Positions 1 through 9,646 of a stretch of DNA of 64,000 nt are shown one piece after another. The translations under genes were made by a program, and so were the position numbers. The stretch's first letter is position 1. Each line of letters starts with the position of its first letter. Origin of the DNA: Diphasiastrum complanatum (Eukaryota; Streptophyta; Lycopodiopsida; Lycopodiales; Lycopodiaceae); NCBI GenBank assembly GCA_029204225.1, contig CM055109.1:29384361-29448360 (forward strand), written 5' to 3'. The notes below the pieces were generated by a model, which worked only from the letters and a program-made list of their open reading frames with translations, was not told the DNA's origin and did no database searches.

Positions 1-146
1 CTGTTCTTGTTAGATTTTTTGATGGAAAATTGATCTAAAGTGTAGTAATCTTGTGTAGATTGGTAGATCAATTGAATCTAACACCCAATCTTTCTTGTGG
101 ATCTGTTTGTGATCCATTCTTGGTCCTTATTTTCTATATTTTCACA
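1..146 (+). repeat. Copia 5' LTR, 3' part
   Basis: The first 146 bases end in TTCACA and are followed at once by a methionine-tRNA primer binding site. This makes them the end of a 5' long terminal repeat whose start lies outside the window. No match to this piece was found in the 3' LTR remnant after 3710, which is itself cut short. Confidence 0.75.
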
Positions 147-160
147 TGGTATCAGAGCCA
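147..160 (+). other. Copia primer binding site
   Basis: TGGTATCAGAGCCA is the standard plant Copia primer binding site, complementary to the 3' end of initiator tRNA-Met. It fixes the boundary between the 5' LTR and the internal region and shows the element runs on the plus strand. Confidence 0.9.
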
Positions 161-675
161 AGTACAAGAGCGTTTTAGTAAGTTTTTGGAAACTAACTAA
201 TCTTGAGGTGGCGAGTTTGATTGAATAGCTAGAGCCAATGCAAGTGTACTTTCCACATGTGGGGCCATACAACACCTATTTTGAATAGTAAAATATAATT
301 TTGGTACATTATTACCATCATACACCCAAAACTAGTCAATCTAGTGCATTTTTCAGGCTTTCTCATGCATTGTTTCTATTGCTTTGATTTGTTCTTGGTC
401 TAGATCAATCATATAACTGATTTAAAGCTTGATTCAAGTGCATTAAATCTGATTCTCAGATGTTTTGAGTGTGCATTGAAATTGAGAGAGAAATATTGCC
501 AAACAACTATAGATTAATGGGTGATTTTGCAAGTGAGATTAAAAATTATATTTCCATCATTCTAGATTTGTTCAAAGAATGGTAGGGTGAGGTCTATAAG
601 CTTTCAATTTGCTAGAAGACATCTTAGGTTCAGATGTGAAACTATATTAAGTTTCAAGTGCCTTTTCACTAAAAA

Positions 676-1240
676 ATGGCATCAATGGGTGGATTCTTCT
701 TGAAGCCAATGAGAGGCTCACATCCACTAACTATGCCATTTGGAAGTGGAGTCTTTGCTAGTACTCCATGATCTCTATGACATTTTCATTGGTGAGGTAG
801 AAGAACCTCAAGATGGACAAAAATTGGTAAGATACAAGAAGAAATCTAGATTGGCATTACATTGCTTGAAAATGAATGTAAGTAATGACCTACTAAAAGA
901 AGTTTTATCTTGTATCTCGGCCAAAGAGGCATAGGATTCATTAAAGTCTATTTATGAATCCAATAATACTTCAAGAATACTCATGCTAAGAAACCAAATC
1001 CTTCAAATCATGAAAGGAAGTAATGAAAGTGCCCAAGATTATGTTCTTAGGATCAAATCATTGAATAGAGAGTTGTCTTCTATAGGTGATAAGATCCAAG
1101 ACAATGAGTTAGTTCAAGTTATTTTGAATGGATTAGGGAATGAGTACTCTAATCTAGCTCAAACATTTGCTATTCGAGATCCACTTCCTAGCATAGAAAA
1201 GCTTCATAGTGTGCTTTTAGGAGAGAATTTACATGCAAAA
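676..1240 (+). pseudogene. Copia gag (UBN2-type), broken
   Basis: A Copia gag remnant begins with an ATG at 676 (MASMGGFFLKP), the usual gag start in this family. A one-base shift near 705 moves the frame to the one read from 740. An in-frame TAG at 932-934 then interrupts it before DSLKSIYES. The stretch around 1020-1210 (QDYVLRIKSLNREL, ILNGLGNEYSNL) is typical UBN2/gag-polypeptide sequence that would form the particle core. The zinc knuckle that should follow is absent: at about 1236 the gag runs straight into integrase sequence, so an internal deletion removed the nucleocapsid, protease and integrase core. Confidence 0.85.
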
Positions 1241-1878
1241 CACCCCTCAACAAAATGGAGTGGCCGAGAGAAAAAATAGAACACTATGTGAGTGTGCTAA
1301 GGCATTGAGGTTAGATGCATCTCTTCCTATTTCATTTTGGGGAGAAGCTATTTTTATGTGCAAACTTTCTATGCAATTTGAATGTCTAATAGTGGCATTG
1401 AAGGAATCACACATTTTGAAGCATTGTATGGCAAAAAGCCAAATCTTAGTGATTTGGAACTTTTTGGTTGTACTTGTTATATACACATTCCTTTAGAAGC
1501 AAGGAAAAAGGAAGATGCTACCTCATTCAAAGGCATCTTTGTTGGTTATAGTGAAAATAATAAAGCTTATAGGATATTTGATCCTATTTCCAAAAAAGTT
1601 GTTGTAAGTAGAGATGTAATATCAAGGAGAAGAAGCTTTCCAACAACTCTGATCTTGTCAATGATCATGCAATGGCCGAGGAGGAGCTTCAAGGAGTTGA
1701 CCAAGAGGATCTTGCTCAAGGTCCAAAGGAGCCAAGAAGATCAACAAGGATGAGGTCCGAGCCATCAAGGCTCACTTACATTGACAAAGGGAAGCAAAGA
1801 GAAGATTCTCAACTACACACCTCTTATTATTTCTTGACTACTATGCTTGAAGAACCAACTTGTTTTGAAGAAGCAATT
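1233..1878 (+). pseudogene. Copia integrase C-terminal part and connector, broken
   Basis: The PQQNGVAERKNRTLCE motif at about 1240-1290 carries the catalytic Glu of the integrase DD(35)E triad; both Asp residues are lost upstream. A frameshift near 1380 moves the frame to FEALYGKKPNLSDLELFGC and FVGYSENNKAYRIFDP, the conserved GKGY/C-terminal Copia integrase block. A second shift near 1670 leads to the connector (PRRSTRMRSEPSRLTY). The reading ends at FEEAI just before an unrelated repeat at 1879. Not functional. Confidence 0.85.
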
Positions 1879-2384
1879 TGAAAAAACAAAATGTTTCTAT
1901 TACCAAAGCTTTGCTAGCCTTCAGCCCTCAGTCTGACAAAAAGACACGAAACAAAAATGTTCGCAAACACCCTGACAAAGTGACACGAATGCAAAAAATT
2001 CACGAAGGAAATTTTTTTGTGATACAGTAGGAGAAAGTCAGACGACGTGAAAGTCAAACAGCTCAAAGCGACACAAAAATCTTTGCGACACTTTTCGACC
2101 TTCATGCTCCAAAAGATTAGGAAGATCATGCAAGTACCAAGAAGTACAAAAACCCCTGATTTGATAGATGACTTCAGCAGAAGAGTGTTAGGTCGTGCCT
2201 AACCCACCTCTCTTGTAATCCATGATTAGTTATAGATTATTTAGTCTATCTAATCTGGTGTGCTACTCTAAATGTATAAGATACATACAGTAGGAGATAG
2301 ATATACACAGAATACAAACTACAGAATAGAAGTCCGCCTATGAGCGAGACAAGTTTTTTGTAAGCAGGATCCACAGAGATCCAA
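1879..2384. repeat. ~0.5-kb dispersed repeat, copy 1
   Basis: This block interrupts the Copia reading between FEEAI and the RT motif FAPIAKF. It is clearly homologous to 43936-44485, with shared landmarks such as TTTCTATTACCAAA, AGAAAGTCAGACGACG, CATGCTCCAAAAG, TGATTAGTTATAGAT and AGTCCGCCT. The second copy lies within sequence that looks like a Copia LTR, so this may be an LTR-derived insertion. It has replaced roughly 240 bases of RT N-terminal coding sequence. No target-site duplication could be identified. Confidence 0.75.
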
Positions 2385-2387
2385 GAT

Positions 2388-3695
2388 GTCCGAACCTTTG
2401 CTCCTATTGCAAAGTTTGTTACCATTAGATTGATCATATGTCTTGCTACTTTTTTTAGATGGGAGCTCTTTCAACTTGATGTGACAAATGCTTTCTTGAA
2501 TGGATTCTTGGAAGAGGAAAATTTACATGTGCCAACCCGAGGGCTTCATCAAAGATGGAGAAGAAGACAAAGTGTGCTTTTTGGAGAACTTCAAGAGTCG
2601 TTATGGACTCAAGCAAGCACCTAGAGCATGGTACTCTTTCTTATTTCCATTGGATTTGTAGTAAGTTACTATGAACCATCATTGTAGTACAAATGTAATG
2701 ATGGTAAGATCATTATTTTGGTTTTATATGTTGATGATATAATTCTCACAAGAAATGATCTTGAAGGCACAATAGATGTAAAAATTTCCTTGTCTAGTGA
2801 CTTTAAGATAGTAGATCTAGGACTTCTAAAAGTTACACTTGGAATAGAAGTCACTAGAAATAATGATTTTACTTTCATATGTCAATCTAAGTATGCTAGA
2901 TCCATCTTAGAAAAGTTTGGCATGAAAGATTATAAAGGAGTTGAAACTCCCATGGAGCTTAGTGTAAAAGCTTCTAAGGAAAGTGATGCAGCATCCTTTG
3001 AGGGCATCACTTCCTATAGAAAGCTTATTGGCTCTTTGATCTATTTGACCATCACTAGACCAGATCTTAGCTTTTGTGTAGGCAAATTGAGTCAATATAT
3101 GCAAAGTCCACTAATATGTCATTGGAATAGTGCCAAAAGAGTATTAACATACATCTCGACTACAAGGAACTTTGGCATTGTTTATCAAGGGACTAATATT
3201 TGCTTGAGAGCATACTCGGACTCAAATTTTGCAAGTGACAAAGGGATAGAAGATCCACAAGTGCCTTTGCTACATTCTTATGTGGAGGAGTTATATCTTG
3301 GCTTTCCAAAAAGCAAGATACCATCTCTCTTTCATCAACTAAATCCGAGTACAAAGCTATGACAACAACAACAAAGGAGATCCTATGGCTAAGAAGACTT
3401 TTGGAGGAGCTTCATGTGATCAAGGCTGATGACATTCCATTCATTTATTTTGACAATCAAGCAGCCCAAACAACTTGCCAACAATCCAATCTTCCATGCT
3501 CAAACCAAGCACATCGAAATTTCACATCATTTTGTGAGGGAGAAAGTGCAAGCAAAGGAGGTCAAGCTCATCCATGTTTCATCATCATATTGTATTGCTG
3601 ATACACTCACTAAGCCATCTCCAAAGGATTCATTTGTGAAGTTAAGATTAGCACTTGGAGTTGTAGATGGATGTATGCTAGATTTACCAAACTAG
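2388..3695 (+). pseudogene. Copia reverse transcriptase-RNase H, broken
   Basis: Copia reverse transcriptase resumes with FAPIAKFVTIR and FQLDVTNAFLNG, the RT motif with the first catalytic Asp. It is disrupted by shifts around 2525-2720 and continues from 2718 with LYVDDIIL, the YVDD active site. RNase H follows: YSDSNFASD, then a shift near 3260, STKSEYKAM, YFDNQAA, HFVREK and VSSSYCIADTLTK. The frame shifts again near 3490 and ends at the TAG at 3693-3695, just before the polypurine tract. The enzyme would copy element RNA into DNA, but several frameshifts rule out activity. Confidence 0.88.
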
Positions 3696-3700
3696 ATTTT

Positions 3701-4190
3701 GAGGAGGAGTGTGAAAATAGTCAAAATCTTGCTTGATCTAGGAAAAATCCATGTATGACTGATAGCACAAGTCAAATTCGTTGTTCTAATCACCTGGATG
3801 CTTTTACGCTTCCTCACATAAAATCTAAATCTATAACTTAGTGAATTCATGCATGGCTATGGAATCGAGTCTTTCGATCCAATGATTTCGAAGTTGTGAT
3901 CAAGTAAGATAGAATTTGATTCGTTCGAATCTGATCTGAATACGATATATGTAGTTGCATGCACCAAGGATTCCGCTCGTTTTTCACTGATACAACGCGC
4001 ATTGTCTTGATTCCCAACACCTAGTTTCCCCGATAAGTCGGACAACTCCAAAAAGTCGGGTGACTTTGAAAAGTCGGATTGCCATTCTCTTGCAAGTCTT
4101 TGATAATAGAGTATTTCTGTATACTGTGAGATAATGCATATAAAATTGCAGCAATATAAATGGAACTAGATTAACATGGGATTTAGAAGA
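3701..4190 (+). repeat. Polypurine tract and start of Copia 3' LTR, truncated
   Basis: GAGGAGGAG at 3701-3709 is the polypurine tract and TGTGAAAATAG at 3710 is the LTR start, following the TG rule. The LTR cannot be traced confidently beyond about 3840. The rest of the interval has no gene; it contains three AAGTCGG copies between 4034 and 4078. A different Copia 3' fragment begins near 4190. Confidence 0.65.
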
Positions 4191-4672
4191 GTAGAGGATT
4201 TTCAGATTTGTACTTTGTAGGAGATCAAATGGATAGGAAATCCATAAGTGCACATGCTATTTTAATAGGTGATGGAGCTATCTCATGGATGTCGAAGAAG
4301 CAAGTGACAATCTCATTATCCTCAACCAAAGCCGAGTACAAAGCCTTGACTTCATGCACCAAGGTGATGCTATGGATCAAAATGATGGTATTAGATCTTG
4401 ACTTGATGGATTTTGAAAAGTGTCCAATCATGTTTTGTGATAACATTTCAGCTCAAATTCTAGTGAGCAATCTTTTTTTTCACGCAAGGAACAAACATAT
4501 TGAAGTGCTTATCATCAGTGTAAGAGAATCAATCAAGGCAAATGAGGTGGAGCTTCAACATGTCTCATCAAGGGAGTGTGTGGCTGATATCTTCACAAAA
4601 GCATTGAGAAAGGACTTGTTTATGAAGCATAGACTCATCTTGGTGTACTGTCAAAATCTATGCCAAAACTAG
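4190..4672 (+). pseudogene. Copia RNase H C-terminal fragment
   Basis: This is a 5'-truncated Copia 3' end. It has RNase H landmarks in order: GDQMDRKSISAHA, SWMSKKQ, SSTKAEYKAL, FCDNISAQ, ARNKHIEV and VSSRECVADIFTKAL. The reading is one frame of 154 codons, ending in a stop at 4670-4672. It belongs to a different lineage from the element before it but closely resembles the minus-strand element ending at 45120 (shared VSSRECVA and DLFMKHR). Without an RT domain it is a relic. Confidence 0.85.
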
Positions 4673-4684
4673 TTGAAGAGGGAG

Positions 4685-5230
4685 TGTGAAAAATTTAAGT
4701 AGTTAAGTTGATCTAAATTGGCAATTTTGAAGCCAAATGTGAATTTTCAACTTAGAGATAGATTTTTTTGTGTCAATAAGGCCTAAGAACAGTGTCTTTA
4801 TTATTTTTTGCAAGTGCTGAACATGATAAAATCAGTTTTGGACCTATCCTAATTGGTTAGATTTGATACATTGCATCTAGTCAAGTTAAACTAGGTTTTT
4901 GGTGAAGTACTACCTAGAAGTTACCATTTTAGAGCAAGTTAGGGATAGTGGCCAAGTGACATTATGGTTGCTATAAATAGTATACATGCATGGAGAACAA
5001 ATCTTGATGTTCTCATTTTGTATGGAGAACTTTTCTCTTTTGATTCTATGTCCATCTCTTTCATATTTCTCATGATATCTTGAGTTCTAATGTGTAGAAT
5101 GCAATTTCTCTTGTTGTACTTGAAATCTGCAGGTGTGAATATTGTTGTGCTACTACTGGAAAGGGACAATACTATATTGGAACTTAGTGATTTTGATAAG
5201 ATATTCATGTATCTCCAAGTTCTAGCATGG
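4685..5230 (+). repeat. Copia 3' LTR
   Basis: GAAGAGGGAG at about 4675-4684 is a polypurine tract, and TGTGAAAAATTT at 4685 starts the LTR. A promoter-like TATAAATA lies at 4972-4979, where a U3 TATA box would sit. The start resembles the minus-strand LTR pieces at 45119 and 48689. The 3' end is not fixed; about 5230 is an estimate. Confidence 0.6.
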
Positions 5231-5293
5231 TAGATGCATGATTTCTAGCTTGTAGACGATTCTAGATGTGCATCAAAATTTAGCCAAGATCGT

Positions 5294-5551
5294 TTGGATT
5301 GTCCAATGCAGAACCCACAAATAGCTAGGAGGCATTTGGCTTCTGTAGATCGACATGCACTTGTTTTGTCCAATCCACATGCAAACATAATGCACTACAA
5401 ACAAAAAATCTTAGTGCCACCCAGGTGTGAAATCAGTGAAGAAGAAGTAAATTTGACAAAAATCCCAAAGTATGCAGACACGCCCATGGACAACCGACAA
5501 CACATCATAGAAGATGAAGATGGTAGACTCTATCAAGCCAATGGTAGCTGA
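5294..5551 (+). other. Orphan ORF, 85 codons, not recognised
   Basis: An open frame starts at MDCPMQNPQIARRH and contains acidic stretches (EISEEEV, IEDEDGR). I do not recognise a domain. It follows the 4685 LTR and precedes the inverted gag remnant. The surrounding 5230-5970 sequence shows no other gene. It may be a leftover of a retrotransposon internal region or chance; coding status is doubtful. Confidence 0.2.
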
Positions 5552-5970
5552 GGAAGTCAAGAAATTGGCAACCAATGAAGTCCAATAGATTTTACCCAGT
5601 CTCTTGACACAATCATTGCAAAGATTTCTTGTTGATAAATTACAAAGGAAACTTGTGTCAATAGAGCAACTTGAAGGCAATTCAGCACGAAGTCCAAGGA
5701 AAAGTGCAATCATGTAGCCTTAAAATGAACACTGCAATGGAAAGGAAAAGAATAAGGTTGATGATTCCCCTTGAATGAGCAAGATTCAATCAAAATTTGA
5801 TTCTTCCATAGTGCAATAGAGACCAACATAGCCAAATATGGAAAATCTGGGTATATCATTTCTTAAAAGGCCAAATCTAGAGAATTCAAATCCAAAAAGG
5901 CCAATTGCACAACAAGAATCAGCACCCATCCTCAATTTGTAAGATTGACTATGAAGGAGAGTATTCATAT

Positions 5971-6740
5971 TCAAGCATACCACAAAGGTGCTGGGCTTTG
6001 TTTCTGTTCATTGGCCGATCTGCTACTTGTCGACTTCTCTGGCATTGGCATTCCTAGTACATATAGATTCTGGAACGTTTTTATGTGTGATTTGTCAATG
6101 CTCTTCATTGTAGTTCGGTGGTTTGACTTCATTGCTTGATATTCGTTATGCTTTTGATAGCCAAAATCAGCTAGAAGAATCTTCATGAAAACCTTCTGAC
6201 ACATGTAACAAGATATCATGAAGATTCTCGAACGTTGGTAGCCTCTCCCTCAAAGCAACGTCGCTTGCAAACATTTGAAAGGTTTTAGATAGACCCATTC
6301 ATTATTGTGTGAAAAAGCTCAACATCTCTTATTGGTTCTCCAATAGCTATCAACTGGTCTCGTAACTCCTTAATTCGCATGAAATAGGACCCTATTCCCT
6401 CATTTTTATCCATGCGTAGACCTATGAGTTTGGTTCTTAAAAAAATCATTTGAGAGGGGTTCACCATTTGAAGCTGTGTTCTGAGTGCCTCCCAGGCGTC
6501 TCTTGTTGTCACATACTCACTAATAAGGGCAATGACATGGTCCTTGATTGACAAATTTATCAATGATAAGGCCTTTTGTACCCTTTTCTCAAATGCATGA
6601 ATGTCAGCTGGAGTTGTAGCTGGGCATTGCTCCACCCCAGTGATGATTTCCCACAGCTCCTTTTCTGTGAAAATACTCTTCATTTTGAATTTCCAAATGT
6701 TGTAATTGAATACCCCATCCAATTTGCTGGCTATTGCTGC
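5971..6740 (-). pseudogene. Copia gag, inverted fragment
   Basis: Read on the minus strand from about 6740, the sequence gives KLDGVFNYNIWKFKM, TRDAWEALRTQLQM, LRTKLIGLRMDKNE and YFMRIKELRDQL. These are the classic Copia UBN2 gag motifs. The frame is open to about 6285, then degrades through MCQKVFMKILLADFGYQ towards 5971. It stands head-to-head with plus-strand integrase sequence starting near 6787, so gag and pol here come from a rearrangement. Confidence 0.8.
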
Positions 6741-6786
6741 AAATGAAAGTAAAAGTCTAATCGACGAATGTTTTGACCACGGGACT

Positions 6787-7648
6787 AAAAAAAATAGAAC
6801 TCTGTGTGAATGTGCAAAAGCCATTAGGCTAGAAGCATCTCTACCTAAAGAATTTTGGGAGAACATGTGCAAATTATCTTTGTAATAGACTTCCTAATCT
6901 TGCAATAGACGGAAGAACACCATTTGATATGTTGTATAAGAAAAAGCCTAAGGTAGATCATCTTAGGATCTTTGGATGTTTATGTTATGTGCATGTACCT
7001 TTAGAGACTAGGAAGAAGGATGATCCTAGTGCTGTTAAAGGAATTTTTGTTGGATATGCATATTCTAAGATAGCATATAAAGTTTATCTTCCCTCTACTG
7101 ACAAGAATGTTGTAAGTAGAGATGTGATCTTTCATGAAGATCAGAAGTTTAACTTGGATGAAGCAAAGATCAAGGAGTCTCATGCAGGATCTACAATCAT
7201 CAATCTTAATGTTGTTCAAGAAGTGGTGAGGCCGAGGCTTGAGGAGGAGCAACTTCAAGCACCTACACCAAGAAGATCCACAAGAGAAAGATCTGAGCCA
7301 AGAAGGCTCACTTATGATGAGGGAGGAAGGCAAGTGGAAGGTGAAACTTCCTATCATGTATTCTTCATATCAGATGAAGAGCCTAAAGATGTCCAAGAAG
7401 CACTTCAATCCAAGAAATGGGTTGAAGCAATGACCCTTGAGTTTGAAGCCTTGATATCAAACAACACATGGGAGCTTGTGGAGCCACCAAACAACATGCA
7501 TGTCATTGGATATAAGTGGGTATTCAGGATCAAATACAACAATGATGGATCCATCAACAAATATAAAGCAAGACTTTGTGCCAAAGGCTACTCTCAAATC
7601 AAAGGTCTTGACTATGAAGACACTTTTGCACCAGTCGCAAAATGGTAA
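6787..7648 (+). pseudogene. Copia integrase C-terminus, connector and RT start
   Basis: KNRTLCECAKAIRLEASLP just after 6787 holds the end of the integrase core. A short shift near 6880 leads to LYKKKPKVDHLRIFGC and GIFVGYAYSKIAYKVY. The connector (PRRSTRERSEPRRLTYDEG) follows, then the start of RT: KKWVEAMTLEFEAL, NTWELVEPP, GYKWVFRIKYN, KARLCAKGYSQIKG. The frame stops at 7648 after FAPVAKW, where a single shift separates it from the overlapping RT frame. Gag, protease and the integrase Asp residues are missing in this orientation. Confidence 0.88.
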
Positions 7649-8940
7649 CTATAAGAATTCTCATTTCTCTTGCATGTTATCACAATTGGAGGATGTTTCA
7701 ACTTGATGTTTCTGATGCCTTTATCAATGATTACCTTGAGGAGGAGATTTACATGGAGCAACCACCTGGATTTGTGAAAGAAGGTGAAGAATCAAAAGTT
7801 TGTCTTTTGTTCAAAAGTCTCTATGGACTAGCACCAAGGTCTTGGTATGCAAGGCTCAATCCCTTTCTCATATCACTCGGATTTTATCTTAGTGAACATC
7901 ACCCTTCATTATATATTAAGTTTGTAAATAACTTTGTAGTTATTCTTCTCATCTATGTAGATGATATCATTCTTAGTGGAAATAATGAGAAGCTAGTTGA
8001 AGCTAAACATGCACTTGGTAGTGAATTTAAAATGCAAGATTTAGGAGTTCTTCACTACATTTTAGGCCTTGAAATTGACTTTTGGAAAGGTCATGCTTTC
8101 ATAAGTCAAAGTAGATATGCACTTTCCATGCTTAAGAAATTCCAAATGGAAAACTGTAAAGGCATAGATACACCAATGGAGCACATTGTAAAAGTTCCTA
8201 TAAAAGATGAAAGATCCTTCGAGGACATCACTCTTTATAGGAGTCTTATTGGCTCACTTAAATGGTTAATTGTGACAAGGCCTGATCTAAGCTTTACTGT
8301 GCAGGATCTAAGCCAACACATGCAGGATCCAAAGATATATCATTGGAAGTTGGCTAAAAGAATCTTGAGATATGTATCTTCTACCTTAGACTATGGATTG
8401 ATCTATAAAGGAGAAGATCTAACTTTGGTTGCTTTTTCAGATTCAGATTTTGCAGGAGATAGGTTGGATAGGAAATCCACAAGTGCTTACACAATTTTTC
8501 TTGGAGGGAATCTAGTTTCTTGGCTATCAAAGAAGCAAGCAACTATATCCTTATCATCCTGTGAAGCTGAGTACAAATCTCTTACAACCACAACAAAGGA
8601 GGTTTTATGGATCAAAAGGCTACTCTTGGAGCTAAAGTGTTATGGAGATGAAGACCTTCCAATTATCAAGAATGATAACATCTCGGCTCAAGCTCTTGCA
8701 AACAATCATGTGTTCCATGCAAGGAGCAAACACATCGAGGTAGCTCATCATTTTGTAAGAGAAAAAGTTATTGGGAGAGAGTTCTTATTGGAGCATGTTG
8801 GATCTTCAAATTGTGTTGCAGATCTTCTCACCAAGCCATTGCTCAAGAATGTCTTTATCAAGATGAGGTCTAACCTTGGCCTAATTCCAAAGTCTATGTT
8901 GGATAGGAACATATATTTTAAGGAGGAGTGTGAAGATTAG
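7642..8940 (+). CDS. Copia reverse transcriptase-RNase H, intact 432-codon frame
   Basis: This is the longest undamaged retrotransposon frame in the window. RT motifs run FQLDVSDAFIND, KSLYGLAPRSWY and then IYVDDIIL (YVDD at 7954-7965), the metal-binding active site. RNase H follows with SDSDFAGDRLDRKS, SSCEAEYKSL, NDNISAQAL and SNCVADLLTK, supplying the expected Asp/Glu residues. The frame overlaps the preceding pol frame by 7 nt and runs through the polypurine tract into the LTR before stopping. It would serve only as part of a Copia polyprotein, and upstream functions are lost, so autonomous activity is unlikely. Its integrity suggests this is among the younger insertions here. Confidence 0.88.
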   Translation: MVTIRILISLACYHNWRMFQLDVSDAFINDYLEEEIYMEQPPGFVKEGEESKVCLLFKSLYGLAPRSWYARLNPFLISLGFYLSEHHPSLYIKFVNNFVVILLIYVDDIILSGNNEKLVEAKHALGSEFKMQDLGVLHYILGLEIDFWKGHAFISQSRYALSMLKKFQMENCKGIDTPMEHIVKVPIKDERSFEDITLYRSLIGSLKWLIVTRPDLSFTVQDLSQHMQDPKIYHWKLAKRILRYVSSTLDYGLIYKGEDLTLVAFSDSDFAGDRLDRKSTSAYTIFLGGNLVSWLSKKQATISLSSCEAEYKSLTTTTKEVLWIKRLLLELKCYGDEDLPIIKNDNISAQALANNHVFHARSKHIEVAHHFVREKVIGREFLLEHVGSSNCVADLLTKPLLKNVFIKMRSNLGLIPKSMLDRNIYFKEECED

Positions 8941-9640
8941 TAAAATTATATCTTCCTATCTCAAGTTTTGGGGCCATGCCTATCTTATTTCCATTGTATA
9001 TTTGATTGTACATAAAGGTATGTGAATTGAGCACATAACCTTCTAGAATAGGTCGAGTTTGAGTTAGGTAGGTTCAATATTGATGTCATGCAAAAGTTCA
9101 GATTACATGCAAAGTCATTCAGAGTGCATGCAAGCAACATGCAATCAGTGCATGCAACATGCAAAGTAGTTTTCATGATCTACACATGTCTAGGTAATTT
9201 TGAGAGTTGACATGCAGTACATGCAATATCCATGCATGCAGTTTTACATGTGGATCCTTAGTAGTTGAGACTAAGTAAAGTGGACTTTCCATGCAAATCC
9301 ACTATAGGAATTCGAGTCTCTTTGATGTAGGGAAAGTTTGGCATGTTTTGCCATATTGTGAATATTGAGATTTTGGTGTTTTGAGCTCATTCTCTCTCTA
9401 CCCGAGTTTTATGACTTGATTTTCTCTCTACCCGAGAGCAGGCTGTTTTTCCCATAATGAGCAATTATAATAATTTTTAATATCCATTTCTCATAGTAAG
9501 GAGTTAGTTTTTTCAGTCTGATGTATGCCATTGTGCTCTTGCCTTAGATTTTTCAAGTAATCTGTTCATTGATCAATCGTGTGCAATCACAACACCTCAT
9601 AAAGATCCTGTAAGGTGTGTGGTGAAGTTCACACGTGCTA
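8929..9640 (+). repeat. Copia 3' LTR with CATGCA array
   Basis: AGGAGGAG at 8921-8928 is the polypurine tract and TGTGAAGATTAG at 8929 is the LTR start. Between 9087 and 9295 the hexamer CATGCA occurs 11 times, including one full CATGCATG. Further on, a CTCTCTACCCGAG phrase is duplicated near 9394 and 9425. The 3' boundary is not sharp; an inverted Copia remnant begins at about 9647. Confidence 0.65.
9087..9295. promoter_or_regulatory. Cluster of 11 CATGCA (RY-type) motifs
   Basis: CATGCA starts at 9087, 9106, 9127, 9138, 9151, 9158, 9211, 9220, 9231, 9235 and 9290. In 209 bases about 0.05 copies would be expected by chance. CATGCA(TG) is the RY element bound by B3 factors of the ABI3/FUS3/LEC2 group. 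Here it lies inside LTR U3 sequence, so an enhancer role is plausible but inferred. Confidence 0.5.
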
Positions 9641-9646
9641 AAAGCT

